A stretch of 64,000 nt of DNA from Streptomyces rubradiris (lineage in GTDB: Bacteria; Actinomycetota; Actinomycetes; Streptomycetales; Streptomycetaceae): NCBI RefSeq assembly GCF_016860525.1, contig NZ_BNEA01000015.1, positions 5,480,501 through 5,544,500 on the forward strand, in the 5' to 3' direction. The translations under genes and the position numbers were made by a program. The first letter of the stretch is position 1, and every line of letters begins with the position of its first letter. This document shows positions 45,620 through 53,068 of this stretch, one piece after another. The notes beneath the pieces are model-generated. The model saw nothing but the letters and a program-made list of their open reading frames with translations. It did not search any database and had not been told where the DNA came from.

Positions 45620-45777
45620 GGCTGCCACCCTTCCCGTGCGTAGGTATCTGGTGCGGCGCTGGCGCCGAGGGTACCGATTGGCGGAGCACCCCCCTGCTTG
45701 CGCTAATGTATGTGTCGCAGCGAGCAACCGCCCCCTGGCGAATACCCAGGTAGGTACGTTCGATGCAAACGAGGCGA

Positions 45778-45850
45778 TCCTCCGTAGCTCAATTGGCAGA
45801 GCAGCCGGCTGTTAACCGGCAGGTTACTGGTTCGAGTCCAGTCGGGGGAG
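45778..45850 (+). tRNA. tRNA-Asn (GUU), copy 1
   Basis: A 73-nt cloverleaf. Acceptor arms TCCTCCG and CGGGGGA pair, the anticodon loop is CTGTTAA with anticodon GTT, the T-arm contains GGTTCGAGTCC, and the discriminator is G. CCA is not encoded. It is identical to the copy starting 6 nt after it, and upstream DNA has a TAATGT that may be a -10 box. Confidence 0.97.
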
Positions 45851-45856
45851 CTTCGG

Positions 45857-45929
45857 TCCTCCGTAGCTCAATTGGCAGAGCAGCCGGCTGTTAACCGGCA
45901 GGTTACTGGTTCGAGTCCAGTCGGGGGAG
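45857..45929 (+). tRNA. tRNA-Asn (GUU), copy 2
   Basis: Identical in sequence to copy 1 over all 73 nt, separated by the hexamer CTTCGG. The two are certainly co-transcribed, and a T-rich terminator follows at 45939. Recent duplication or concerted evolution keeps them identical. Confidence 0.97.
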
Positions 45930-45938
45930 CGCTGAACG

Positions 45939-45961
45939 AGGACCCCTCAGGGGTCCTTTTT
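45939..45961 (+). terminator. Intrinsic terminator of the tRNA-Asn pair
   Basis: AGGACCC pairs with GGGTCCT around a CTCAG loop and is followed by TTTTT (45957-45961). It is one of the few T-tailed terminators in the window. Confidence 0.85.
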
Positions 45962-46106
45962 CATGTCCCCGGGAACCGTCGCGCCCACGGCGGTGTCCTC
46001 AAGGTCATGAGCGGCAGCGTGGAAGCCGACCAGCCGAGGCAGCAGATCGTATGAGCGGCTATGCTGCGGCAGACGGCGCGCACACTTGTACGCGACACGC
46101 CGCTAT

Positions 46107-46183
46107 GGGGCGGTAGCTCAGCCGGTTAGAGCAGCGGACTCATAATCCGTCGGCCGTGGGTTCGAGTCCCACCCGCCCCACCA
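46107..46183 (+). tRNA. tRNA with CAU anticodon (Met, or Ile2)
   Basis: Cloverleaf of 74 nt plus encoded CCA. Acceptor arms GGGGCGG/CCGCCCC, anticodon loop CTCATAA (CAT), T-arm GGTTCGAGTCC, discriminator A. It is not the initiator, since the first pair is a normal G-C. Elongator Met and lysidine-modified Ile2 cannot be separated by eye. Confidence 0.93.
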
Positions 46184-46189
46184 AGCGCA

Positions 46190-46210
46190 GGTCAGAGAAA
46201 CGTTCTGACC
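46190..46210 (+). terminator. Hairpin downstream of the CAU tRNA
   Basis: GGTCAGA (46190-46196) and TCTGACC (46204-46210) form a 7-bp stem 7 nt after the CCA end. There is no T-run. It may be a terminator or processing signal. Confidence 0.5.
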
Positions 46211-46296
46211 CGCGCGAACGTTTGGCCCGCAGTTCTGGGGCGGCGTCGCCTCGGTGTCATGCGTGGTCGGGACCGGTGCAGGTGCTTCGGGTCGTG

Positions 46297-46551
46297 TCAG
46301 TAGCGGTACCGAGCCTGGATGATGATCAGCTCGTCGTCGGCCGGTTTGTACACGAGTCGGTGCGTGTCGTCGATTCTCCGTGACCAGTAGCCCGCGAGAT
46401 CACCCTTCAGGGGCTCCGGCTTGCCGATGCCCTTGAAGGGATCGCGCATGGCGTCGTCGATCAGCTTGTTGATGCGCTTGACCATCTTGCGGTCGTTCTC
46501 GGCCCAGTAGGTGTAGTCCTCCCAGGCGTGGGTCGTGAACGAGATCTTCAC
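46297..46551 (-). CDS. yoeB: YoeB family toxin (mRNA interferase), His83 replaced by Arg
   Basis: RelE-superfamily ribosome-dependent endoribonuclease, 84 aa, exactly the size of E. coli YoeB. Segments EDYTYW, VKRINKLIDD, GKPEPLKGDLAGYWSRRI and HRLVY align closely. Catalytic Glu46 (GKPEP) and Arg65 (HRLVY) are present. The C-terminus reads ARYRY where YoeB proteins have RYHY: the general acid/base His83 is Arg (codon CGC), while Tyr84 remains. Activity may be reduced or lost. The GTG overlaps the antitoxin stop (GTGA), the classic antitoxin-first operon. Confidence 0.93.
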   Translation of the reverse strand: MKISFTTHAWEDYTYWAENDRKMVKRINKLIDDAMRDPFKGIGKPEPLKGDLAGYWSRRIDDTHRLVYKPADDELIIIQARYRY

Positions 46552-46811
46552 GCACGCTCCGCGTCGGGGTCGATCAGCTCGCGACGCTGCGCCTTGCCGG
46601 CCTCCGCCTCGGCGATGGAGTCGAGCAGGCGGCGAGCGTTCTTGGGAGAGCGCAGAAGGTGCACTGTCTCGGTCCACGAACTGAAGTCCTCTTCGGACAT
46701 GAGGACAGCGTTGCCCTTGCGGGAAGTGATGTGAACGGGAGCGTGGTCCTCGTTGACCTGCTCGATCAGCGGGAACAGGTTCTGGCGCGCTTCGCTGGCG
46801 GTGATGGACAT
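46548..46811 (-). CDS. yefM: YefM/Phd family antitoxin
   Basis: Antitoxin and operon autorepressor, 87 aa. The N-terminal fold SITASEARQNLFPLIEQVNED, PVHITSRKGNAVLMSEEDF and TVHLLRSPKNARRLLDSI are typical of YefM; the C-terminal ~20 residues neutralise YoeB. The ATG at 46811 has GGGAGGCGG upstream; an ATG ten codons earlier is possible but crosses the leader. Its promoter contains a CTTGTACAAG palindrome, the likely autoregulatory site. Confidence 0.93.
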   Translation of the reverse strand: MSITASEARQNLFPLIEQVNEDHAPVHITSRKGNAVLMSEEDFSSWTETVHLLRSPKNARRLLDSIAEAEAGKAQRRELIDPDAERA

Positions 46812-46832
46812 GCGTGCCGCCTCCCTTCTCGA

Positions 46833-46842
46833 CTTGTACAAG
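46833..46842 (-). promoter_or_regulatory. yefM-yoeB operator palindrome
   Basis: CTTGTACAAG is a perfect 10-bp palindrome 22 nt upstream of yefM, beside an AT-rich TACTATAT that can serve as -10, with TTGCAG 16 nt before it. YefM-type repressors bind palindromes with TGTACA cores, and this site contains exactly that hexamer. Confidence 0.7.
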
Positions 46843-47002
46843 ATATAGTACGAGTCTTGCCCGTGTCTGCAAGGCAGCCCCTGTCGAGCCTGACGCGCGT
46901 CAGCTCGGGATGGGGCACCGTGAGCATCGCTCGCGGTCCCTCATAGGGGACGGCTGGGATCTTCGGGCTCCTCCGGCTCCCCTTCCGCGTTTGAATGCCG
47001 GT

Positions 47003-47727
47003 GTGGCACGCAAAGCGGTGGGGTTCGGTGCGGACGATCCGCGGGCGCCGGCCGGGGCCCGGTCCTTCGAGCGGGGGCTCGGGTATCCGGACGCGGTGAG
47101 GGGGCTGGAGGCGGGGGAGGGCTCGGTCACCGCCGTGGTGGACGGTACGGATGTCTACGAGGTGGAGCTCGCCCTCGCGGTGACGAGGGGGTCTCGGGAT
47201 GGTGCGACTGCCCGCACGGGCAGGAGGGCGACTTCTGCAAGCACTGTGTGGCGGTCGGGCCGACCGTGTTGCGGCGGGCGGAGACGGTCCCCGGCAGCGG
47301 GCGGCGGGCGGCGGGCCGCGGCGCGGGCGCGGGCTTCGGCCGGGAGGCGTGGCTTTCCGCGCTGTCGCGCGACGAGTTGCTGGCGCTCGTGCGTGAGCAG
47401 TTCGCCGGGGACCGGGAGTTGCGCCGGCGTCTGGAGCTGCGGGCGGCCGACGCGGGCCGGAGGCGCCGCGGACCCGTACCCCCGGCCTGCGCGAGCAGGT
47501 TCCCGGGGCACCCCCTGCTGCGCCGGGTCCCCTGGCGGCCCTGGCGCTACACGGCCGCCGACTGCCGCGCCGCGGTCGCCGCCACCCCGTCGGCCTCGCC
47601 CCTGGCCGGCACACCGGCCGGCGCCGTGTGGGACCCGGACCTGCCCGCCGCCCTCACCGAACTCGGCGCGCGCATCGAGGAGGAGATGGTGCTCGACGAC
47701 CTGCCGGCCGACCTCGGTGGTCGTTGA
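47003..47727 (+). pseudogene. SWIM zinc-finger protein, frameshifted
   Basis: From GTG 47003 the frame reads VARKAVGFGADDPRAPAG...SFERGLGY and YEVELALAVTRG, the usual start of Streptomyces SWIM proteins. Near 47186-47192 a run of five G changes the frame. In the next frame WCDCPHGQEGDFCKHCVAVGL completes the SWIM motif (CxC...CxHC), followed by SRDELLALVREQFAGDRELRRRLELRAA. One more G would restore a continuous protein of ~241 aa ending at 47727. Even so the protein is short for the family. Genuine decay or a homopolymer sequencing error are both possible. Confidence 0.7.
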
Positions 47728-47759
47728 GCGGGGGCGGTACCGGTGGCCGTCCGCGGGGT

Positions 47760-48344
47760 TCAGCCCTTCTCGGCCCAGAAGTCCCCGCCGCTGCTGGTCT
47801 GGCCCACGCAGTTGTTGCGGGAGGTGTTGACCCAGGTGCCGCCGACGTTCACTTCCCCGTAGATCTTCTCGCCCGGCTTCATGGGCACGTCTCCCCTCAG
47901 CCTGAGCCGCATTTGCACGTGGAGCGACGTGCGGGGCTTCAGCGTGTCCGGGGCGGGGACGGGGGCGCGGGAGCCGCGGAGCGTCTTCCAGAGGTGCAGG
48001 GAGGTGTCCCAGTACTGCAGATCGATGTACCGCCCCAGGTAGGCGTGGTCCATGTCGTCGTCGATATTGAGCGCCCAGGCGGTGAGCTTGAACGACTCGA
48101 CCTTCATCGACGAGGCGTTGGTGAGCGTGGTGGTGAAGAGCGTCCAGCGAGTGCTTGGGGTCAGCTTGTCGGGTATGCCGAACGCGCGGGTCACGAAGGT
48201 GTTCTCGTGATACTTCCCCTGGCTGACTTCGGTGCATATCGGGACCGGGGCGTCGGCCGCCTGGGAGACGGGGGCGGCTGCCATCGCCACGGGGAGCAGG
48301 GCGGCCGTCGCGGCCGTGAGGGACAGGGCACGGCGCAGTTTCAT
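47760..48344 (-). CDS. Secreted hypothetical protein
   Basis: Protein of 194 aa with a clear signal peptide (KLRRALSLTAATAALLPVAMAAAPVSQA, cleavage near ADA). The mature part has two cysteines (VPICTEVSQ near the N-terminus, NNCVGQ near the C-terminus), probably a disulfide joining the ends of a beta-sandwich. It shares its layout (a TNTT/TNAS-type strand, then YWDTSLHLWKTL) with the next gene's extracellular domain, YWELKTEYHDPKSGRWKPY, suggesting paralogy. I do not recognise a family. Its neighbour carries a sortase signal. Confidence 0.8.
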   Translation of the reverse strand: MKLRRALSLTAATAALLPVAMAAAPVSQAADAPVPICTEVSQGKYHENTFVTRAFGIPDKLTPSTRWTLFTTTLTNASSMKVESFKLTAWALNIDDDMDHAYLGRYIDLQYWDTSLHLWKTLRGSRAPVPAPDTLKPRTSLHVQMRLRLRGDVPMKPGEKIYGEVNVGGTWVNTSRNNCVGQTSSGGDFWAEKG

Positions 48345-48391
48345 GGTGATCTCTCTTCCGGTGCTGCGGAGTCTCGGAGGAAGGGCTGTGC

Positions 48392-49477
48392 TTACGCGGT
48401 GACGTCCGTGTCGCCGCCGCCCGGACCGGCCATGGCCTTGCGGCGCCGCACGACGAAGACCGCGCCCGCGCCGGCCACCACCGCGGCGCCCGCGGCGAGG
48501 CCGATCGCCGGGAGCGCGGACGAGGAGCCGGTCTCGGCGAGGTTGCCGCCCTGCGGGCCGGGGCCGCCGGTGGAGGCGGAGCCCCCCGTGCCGCCGCCGG
48601 GCGCGGAGCTCCGGCCGGGCGACGCCGTGCCGCCCGGCTCACCCGGCCGGGCGGTCGGGGACTGCGTCGGCTTCGCGCCCACCGGGAGGATGGTGAAGTC
48701 GTACCAGCCTTCCTTGGACGAACCACAGGAACCGTCGCGGTTGCGGTAGTCGGCGGCGACGAGTGCGTACCCGGGGCCGGGCTTGGCGCTCTTGACCACG
48801 TGGGTGCGCAGCTGGAACGTGCGGGTGCTGTGCGGACCGACGGGGATGAGGTCGAACAGGCGGCCGGGTTCGAAGGATTCGTAGGGCTTCCACCGCCCCG
48901 ACTTGGGGTCGTGGTACTCGGTTTTCAGCTCCCAGTACGGCCGGTCGACGTCCGCGGCGGAGATCACGTTCAGATAGGGCCCGACCTCGTTCAAGGTCTT
49001 GCCGGTGGTGTTGGTGAGCGTCATCGAGAAGGGGGACCAGGGGCCGTCCGCGACCAACTGGGTCGGCAGCCCGTGGAGGGCCACGCGCACCTGGTCGGAC
49101 TCGAACGCGCAGGGACGGCCATGGGGGTCGTCGGGGGCGCCGGTCCCGTCGGGCTTCTGCCCGGTGGCCTCCTCGGCGGTCCCGTCGGCCTTCCGCTGGT
49201 TCCCCGAGGTGTCCCCGTCGTCCACCTGGGAGCCGGGGCCACCGGCCTCGGTCTCGTCCGGGGCACCCGTTCCGCCGCCGTTCGCCGGGGCGTCCGTCGG
49301 CGGCTGGGCCGGTTTCGCGGTATCGGGGGTATCGGGTGTGCCGGGAGTGGCGGGCGTGCGGGGACTGGTGTCCGGTACCGGCTCCGTGGCGAACGCGGCG
49401 GCGGGGGCCGCCAGTACGGCGGCGGGCGCTATCACGGCGGCCGCTGCGGCGGCCGTCAGGGCGCGGCGGATCTTCAT
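48392..49477 (-). CDS. LAETG-anchored cell-surface protein
   Basis: Secreted protein of 361 aa. Signal peptide (RRALTAAAAAAVIAPAAVLAAPAAAFA), then a ~90-residue disordered Pro/Thr/Gly linker, a globular region of ~150 residues (PCAFESDQVRVALHGL to YDFTILPVG) with two cysteine sites, and a Gly/Pro/Ser spacer. The C-terminus has LAETG, a hydrophobic segment (PAIGLAAGAAVVAGAGAVFVV) and RRRK, a class E sortase signal. It is likely covalently attached to peptidoglycan. The matching sortase is not adjacent; the class F-like sortase at 26.7 kb is not the expected partner. Confidence 0.88.
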   Translation of the reverse strand: MKIRRALTAAAAAAVIAPAAVLAAPAAAFATEPVPDTSPRTPATPGTPDTPDTAKPAQPPTDAPANGGGTGAPDETEAGGPGSQVDDGDTSGNQRKADGTAEEATGQKPDGTGAPDDPHGRPCAFESDQVRVALHGLPTQLVADGPWSPFSMTLTNTTGKTLNEVGPYLNVISAADVDRPYWELKTEYHDPKSGRWKPYESFEPGRLFDLIPVGPHSTRTFQLRTHVVKSAKPGPGYALVAADYRNRDGSCGSSKEGWYDFTILPVGAKPTQSPTARPGEPGGTASPGRSSAPGGGTGGSASTGGPGPQGGNLAETGSSSALPAIGLAAGAAVVAGAGAVFVVRRRKAMAGPGGGDTDVTA

Positions 49478-49759
49478 CCGGCAGACCTTTCGGTTCCCAA
49501 GTGCCGCCTGGGCGACACCGGTTGGCGTGCGTCGGTACGGGCCGTGCGTGACCCGTGGAGCGCGTCGGCGCGCGCGGACCGGGCCCGTACGCGCACATCC
49601 GCGCTCGTACGTGACCTCTCGCACCGCGAAAAAGTTGCACACTCCAGTCACTTGAGTGGCGAACGGAGTCGGTTGCGCCGGGTTGACGAACGTGCGGCGT
49701 CGAGGTGAATCCGGCGGTGTCCGCGCGTCGTACGGCGCGGGCTCGGGAAGCGACGGAGG

Positions 49760-51397
49760 GTGGCACGCACCCCCTCGCAGCAAGGTTCCGGACCGCGGCA
49801 GCCGTCTGCCCGGACCGTACCGGCCGCCCCCGACGCCGTACTCCGCGAGGAGGGCAAACTCCGCCGGCACCTCGGGTTCGCCGCCCTGACCGCGGTGGGC
49901 TTCAGCGACATCGTCGGCTCCGGCTGGCTGTTCGGCGCGATGTACGCGGCCCAGACCGCCGGCCCGCTGTCCGTGCTGTCCTGGCTGGCCGCCGGGGCGC
50001 TGGCCATGCTCGTCGCGCTGGTCCTGGTGGACCTCGCGGCCCGGATGCCGGAGGCCGGCGGCACGGTGCGCTGGCCGCTGTACGCCAACGGCCCGCTGGT
50101 CGCCGGGGTGATCGGCTGGGCGGTGCTGCTGTCCGTGGGCGCGGCCGCGGCCGAGGTCACCGCGACCGTGCAGTACCTGACCCGCTGGTTCCCCGGACTG
50201 CACACGGACGGCCGGCTGAGCCTGTCCGGGGTGGCCGTCGCGCTCGTCCTCACCGGGGTGTTCGCGGCCCTCAACTGGTTCGGGGTACGGCTCTTCACCC
50301 GGGTGAACTACGCGCTCACCGTCGTCAAGACGGCCGTCCCCGTCCTCACCGTCGTCCTGCTGCTGGCCTCCGGCTGCCACCCGCACCGGCTCACCGACCA
50401 CGGCGGCTTCGCCCCCTACGGCTGGTCCGCGGGCCTGGCCGCGCTGTCCGCGGGCGGGCTCGTCTACGCCGTCAACGGCTTCCAGTCACCGGTCGACCTG
50501 GCCGGCGAGGCCCGCGATCCGCGCCGGCACCTGCGGCCCGCCGTGCTGACCGCCATCGCGCTGGCCGTCCTGCTCTACGTGGGCCTCCAGCTCGCCTTCC
50601 TCCTCACCGTCCCCGACAGCGCCCTCGTCGACGGCTGGCGGGGCATCGACTTCACCTCGCCGTTCGGCCAGCTGGCCCTGCTGGTCAACCTGCACTGGCT
50701 GGCCCTGCTGCTGTACGCCGACGCCGTCGTCTCGCCCGGCGGCGCCACCTTCATCGGGCTCGGGATCAGCGCCCGGCGCACCTACGCCCTCGCCAAGAAC
50801 GGCCTGCTGCCCCGCTGGTTCCTCGGCGTGCACACCGGCTCCGGCATCCCGCGCCGCGCCCTCGCCCTGAACGCCTCGGTGATGGCGGTCTATCTGCTGC
50901 CGTTCGGCACCTGGCAGGACGTCGTCGGCACCCTCGGCAACCTCTTCCTGCTCGTGTACGCCACCTCCGCCGTCGCCGCCGCCACCCTGCGCCCCACGGG
51001 GGAGCCGGGCGGCGCGATGCGCTGGATCCCGCCGCTGAGCTTCCTCGTGGCCACCCTGTTCGTGTACTGGTCCACCTGGCACCGGCTGCACCTGACCTTG
51101 CCGCTCGCGCTGGCCGGAGTGCCGCTGTCCTGGCTGCTCCGCTCCGGCCGGCACGGCTTCCCCGCGCGCCGGGAACTGCTCCGGGAGCTGCGCGACGGGG
51201 CCTGGCTGCCGGTCTGGCTGACCGGACTGCTGTGCTGCTCCGCGCTCGGCTCCTCCGGCGGCCTCGGACTGCTCCGGGCGCCCTGCGACACCCTCGCCGT
51301 GCTGCTGTTCGCCGCGGCGGTGTTCGCCTGGGCGGTGCGGTCCGGCCGGCGCCATGTGGCCGAGGCCCGTCATGGCGTGGCTCACCAGGGAGGCTGA
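49760..51397 (+). CDS. APC family amino acid permease
   Basis: Membrane transporter of 545 aa with about 12-14 helices. The first helix begins HLGFAALTAVGFSDIVGSGWLFG, containing the GSG-type substrate-binding break of APC proteins. YANGPLVAGVIGWAVLLS, NGFQSPVDLAGEARDPRRHL and YADAVVSPGGATFIGLGISARRTYALAKNG follow the GABA/glutamate-type subfamily pattern. GTG 49760 directly abuts GGAGG, so the true start could be slightly downstream. The gene ends ~160 bp before an M20 amidohydrolase gene; a shared amino-acid role is possible but unproven. Confidence 0.9.
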   Translation: MARTPSQQGSGPRQPSARTVPAAPDAVLREEGKLRRHLGFAALTAVGFSDIVGSGWLFGAMYAAQTAGPLSVLSWLAAGALAMLVALVLVDLAARMPEAGGTVRWPLYANGPLVAGVIGWAVLLSVGAAAAEVTATVQYLTRWFPGLHTDGRLSLSGVAVALVLTGVFAALNWFGVRLFTRVNYALTVVKTAVPVLTVVLLLASGCHPHRLTDHGGFAPYGWSAGLAALSAGGLVYAVNGFQSPVDLAGEARDPRRHLRPAVLTAIALAVLLYVGLQLAFLLTVPDSALVDGWRGIDFTSPFGQLALLVNLHWLALLLYADAVVSPGGATFIGLGISARRTYALAKNGLLPRWFLGVHTGSGIPRRALALNASVMAVYLLPFGTWQDVVGTLGNLFLLVYATSAVAAATLRPTGEPGGAMRWIPPLSFLVATLFVYWSTWHRLHLTLPLALAGVPLSWLLRSGRHGFPARRELLRELRDGAWLPVWLTGLLCCSALGSSGGLGLLRAPCDTLAVLLFAAAVFAWAVRSGRRHVAEARHGVAHQGG

Positions 51398-51557
51398 CGG
51401 TGTTTCCGCCATCCTGTCGGCATGCGGCCCTGTCCGGATCCGGGGCGCCGGGGCCGCCGGGGACTGTCCGGCCGGCGCCGGGGTCCCTACGGTGGGGAAG
51501 CACCCGCCGCCGTGCCGTGGGCCGACCGGTCCCGGTCCCGGGAAGGAGAACGGCCGT

Positions 51558-52994
51558 ATGACACCCACCTCCAGGCCCGCCGACGGTACGCCGGACGAGC
51601 CCGTCCGGAGGGCCGCCGACGGTGCGCCGGGCGACGCCGTCCCCGAGGCCGCTGACAGCGCGCCGTACGGACCCGCCCCCAGCGCCGCCGACAGCGCGCC
51701 GTACGGGCCCGTCCCCAGCGCCGCCGGCCGTACGTCGTACGACCCCGCGCCGTCCCGGCCGGCGGCCCCCGCCTCCGCCTCCGCCGGGGCGGAACTGCTC
51801 GACGCGGCGCGTCGGCTGGCTCCCGAGGCGATCGCCCTGCGCCGCGCCCTGCACCGGGGCCCGGAGACGGCCCTGGACCTGCCGGCCACCCAGCGCCTGA
51901 TCCTGGACGCGCTCGACGGCCTCGGCCTGGACATCCGTACCGGGCGCGCCCTGTCCTCCGTGACCGCGACCCTCACCGGGGCGGCCGACGGGCCGACGAT
52001 CCTGCTGCGCGCCGACATGGACGCGCTGCCGGTCACCGAGGACACCGGGCTGCCGTTCGCCTCGCGCGGCCCCGGGCTGATGCACGCCTGCGGGCACGAC
52101 GTCCACATGGCGATGCTGGTGGGCGCGGCGCGGCTGCTCGCCGGGCGGCGCGCGACGCTCCCCGGGCGCGTGGTGTTCATGTTCCAGCCCGGCGAGGAGG
52201 GCCACCACGGAGCCCGCCTCATGATCGAGGAAGGGGTCCTGGAGGCGTCCGGCAGCCGGGCCGGCGCCGCCTTCGCCCTGCACGTGAACCCGAACATGCC
52301 GGCCGGCCAGGTGCTGCTGCGGCCGGGACCGCAGCTGGCGGCCTCCGACCGGTTCCGGGTCGTGGTCCGCGGCCGCGGCGGGCACGCCTCGGCGCCCCAC
52401 ACCACCTGTGACCCGGTGCCGGTGGCCTGCGAGATCGTGCTGGCCCTGCAGAGCGCGGTCACCCGGGGCGTGGCCGCCGACGACAGCGCCGTGCTCAGCG
52501 TGACCCGGCTGACCGCCGGCACCGCGACCGGCGTCATCCCCGACACCGCCGAACTCTCTGGCACCCTGCGCACGTTGACCGAGCCGACCCGGCAACGGCT
52601 GCACGAGGCGATCGCCCGGGTCGCCCACGGGGTGGCCGCCGCGCACGGGGCCACGGCCGAGGCGACCGTCGTCACCGGCTACCCGGTCTCCGTCAACGAC
52701 CCCGGCATGACCGCCCTCGTCCGGCGCGCCGCCGCCGACGCGCTCGGCACCGGGGCGGTGCGCGAGCTGCCCGCCCCGCAGATGACGGCGGAGGACTTCT
52801 CCTACGTGCTGCGGGCCGTCCCCGGTGCCATGGCCTTCCTCGGCGCCTGCCCGCCCGGCGTCGCCCCGCACGAGGCCCCGTCGCTGCACTCGCCCCGCAT
52901 GACCATCGACGAGGACGTGATCGCCACCGGCATCGCCTGCGAGGCCGCGGTGGCCCTCGCCTTCCTCACCGGCGGCGGACGCCTGGACGGTTGA
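51558..52994 (+). CDS. M20 family amidohydrolase/peptidase
   Basis: Zinc-dependent hydrolase of N-acyl or amide bonds, 478 aa. The metal-binding motifs are RADMDALPVTEDTGLPFAS, MHACGHDVHMAM (including the bridging-region Cys and His) and FQPGEEGHHGARLMIEEG with catalytic Glu pair; the lid domain and a final HSPRM His site complete it. The first ~75 residues are an unusual Ala/Pro-rich extension with two 36-nt direct repeats (51648-51719) encoding AADSAPYGPxPS. ATG 51558 has GGAAGGAG at proper spacing, but the enzyme domain begins near AELLDAARRL. Confidence 0.9.
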   Translation: MTPTSRPADGTPDEPVRRAADGAPGDAVPEAADSAPYGPAPSAADSAPYGPVPSAAGRTSYDPAPSRPAAPASASAGAELLDAARRLAPEAIALRRALHRGPETALDLPATQRLILDALDGLGLDIRTGRALSSVTATLTGAADGPTILLRADMDALPVTEDTGLPFASRGPGLMHACGHDVHMAMLVGAARLLAGRRATLPGRVVFMFQPGEEGHHGARLMIEEGVLEASGSRAGAAFALHVNPNMPAGQVLLRPGPQLAASDRFRVVVRGRGGHASAPHTTCDPVPVACEIVLALQSAVTRGVAADDSAVLSVTRLTAGTATGVIPDTAELSGTLRTLTEPTRQRLHEAIARVAHGVAAAHGATAEATVVTGYPVSVNDPGMTALVRRAAADALGTGAVRELPAPQMTAEDFSYVLRAVPGAMAFLGACPPGVAPHEAPSLHSPRMTIDEDVIATGIACEAAVALAFLTGGGRLDG

Positions 52995-53068
52995 CCCCGG
53001 GGCGGGCGGCCCGTAGATTTCCGTGCCGTCCTGCTCAATGGTCCAGACCAGAGGTTCGGGGGGTCGAC

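Noticed and set aside
45720..47750. Integrated element at the tRNA cluster
   Set aside because: No integrase, excisionase or duplicated tRNA 3' end was found by eye. The toxin-antitoxin pair and broken SWIM gene alone are not enough.
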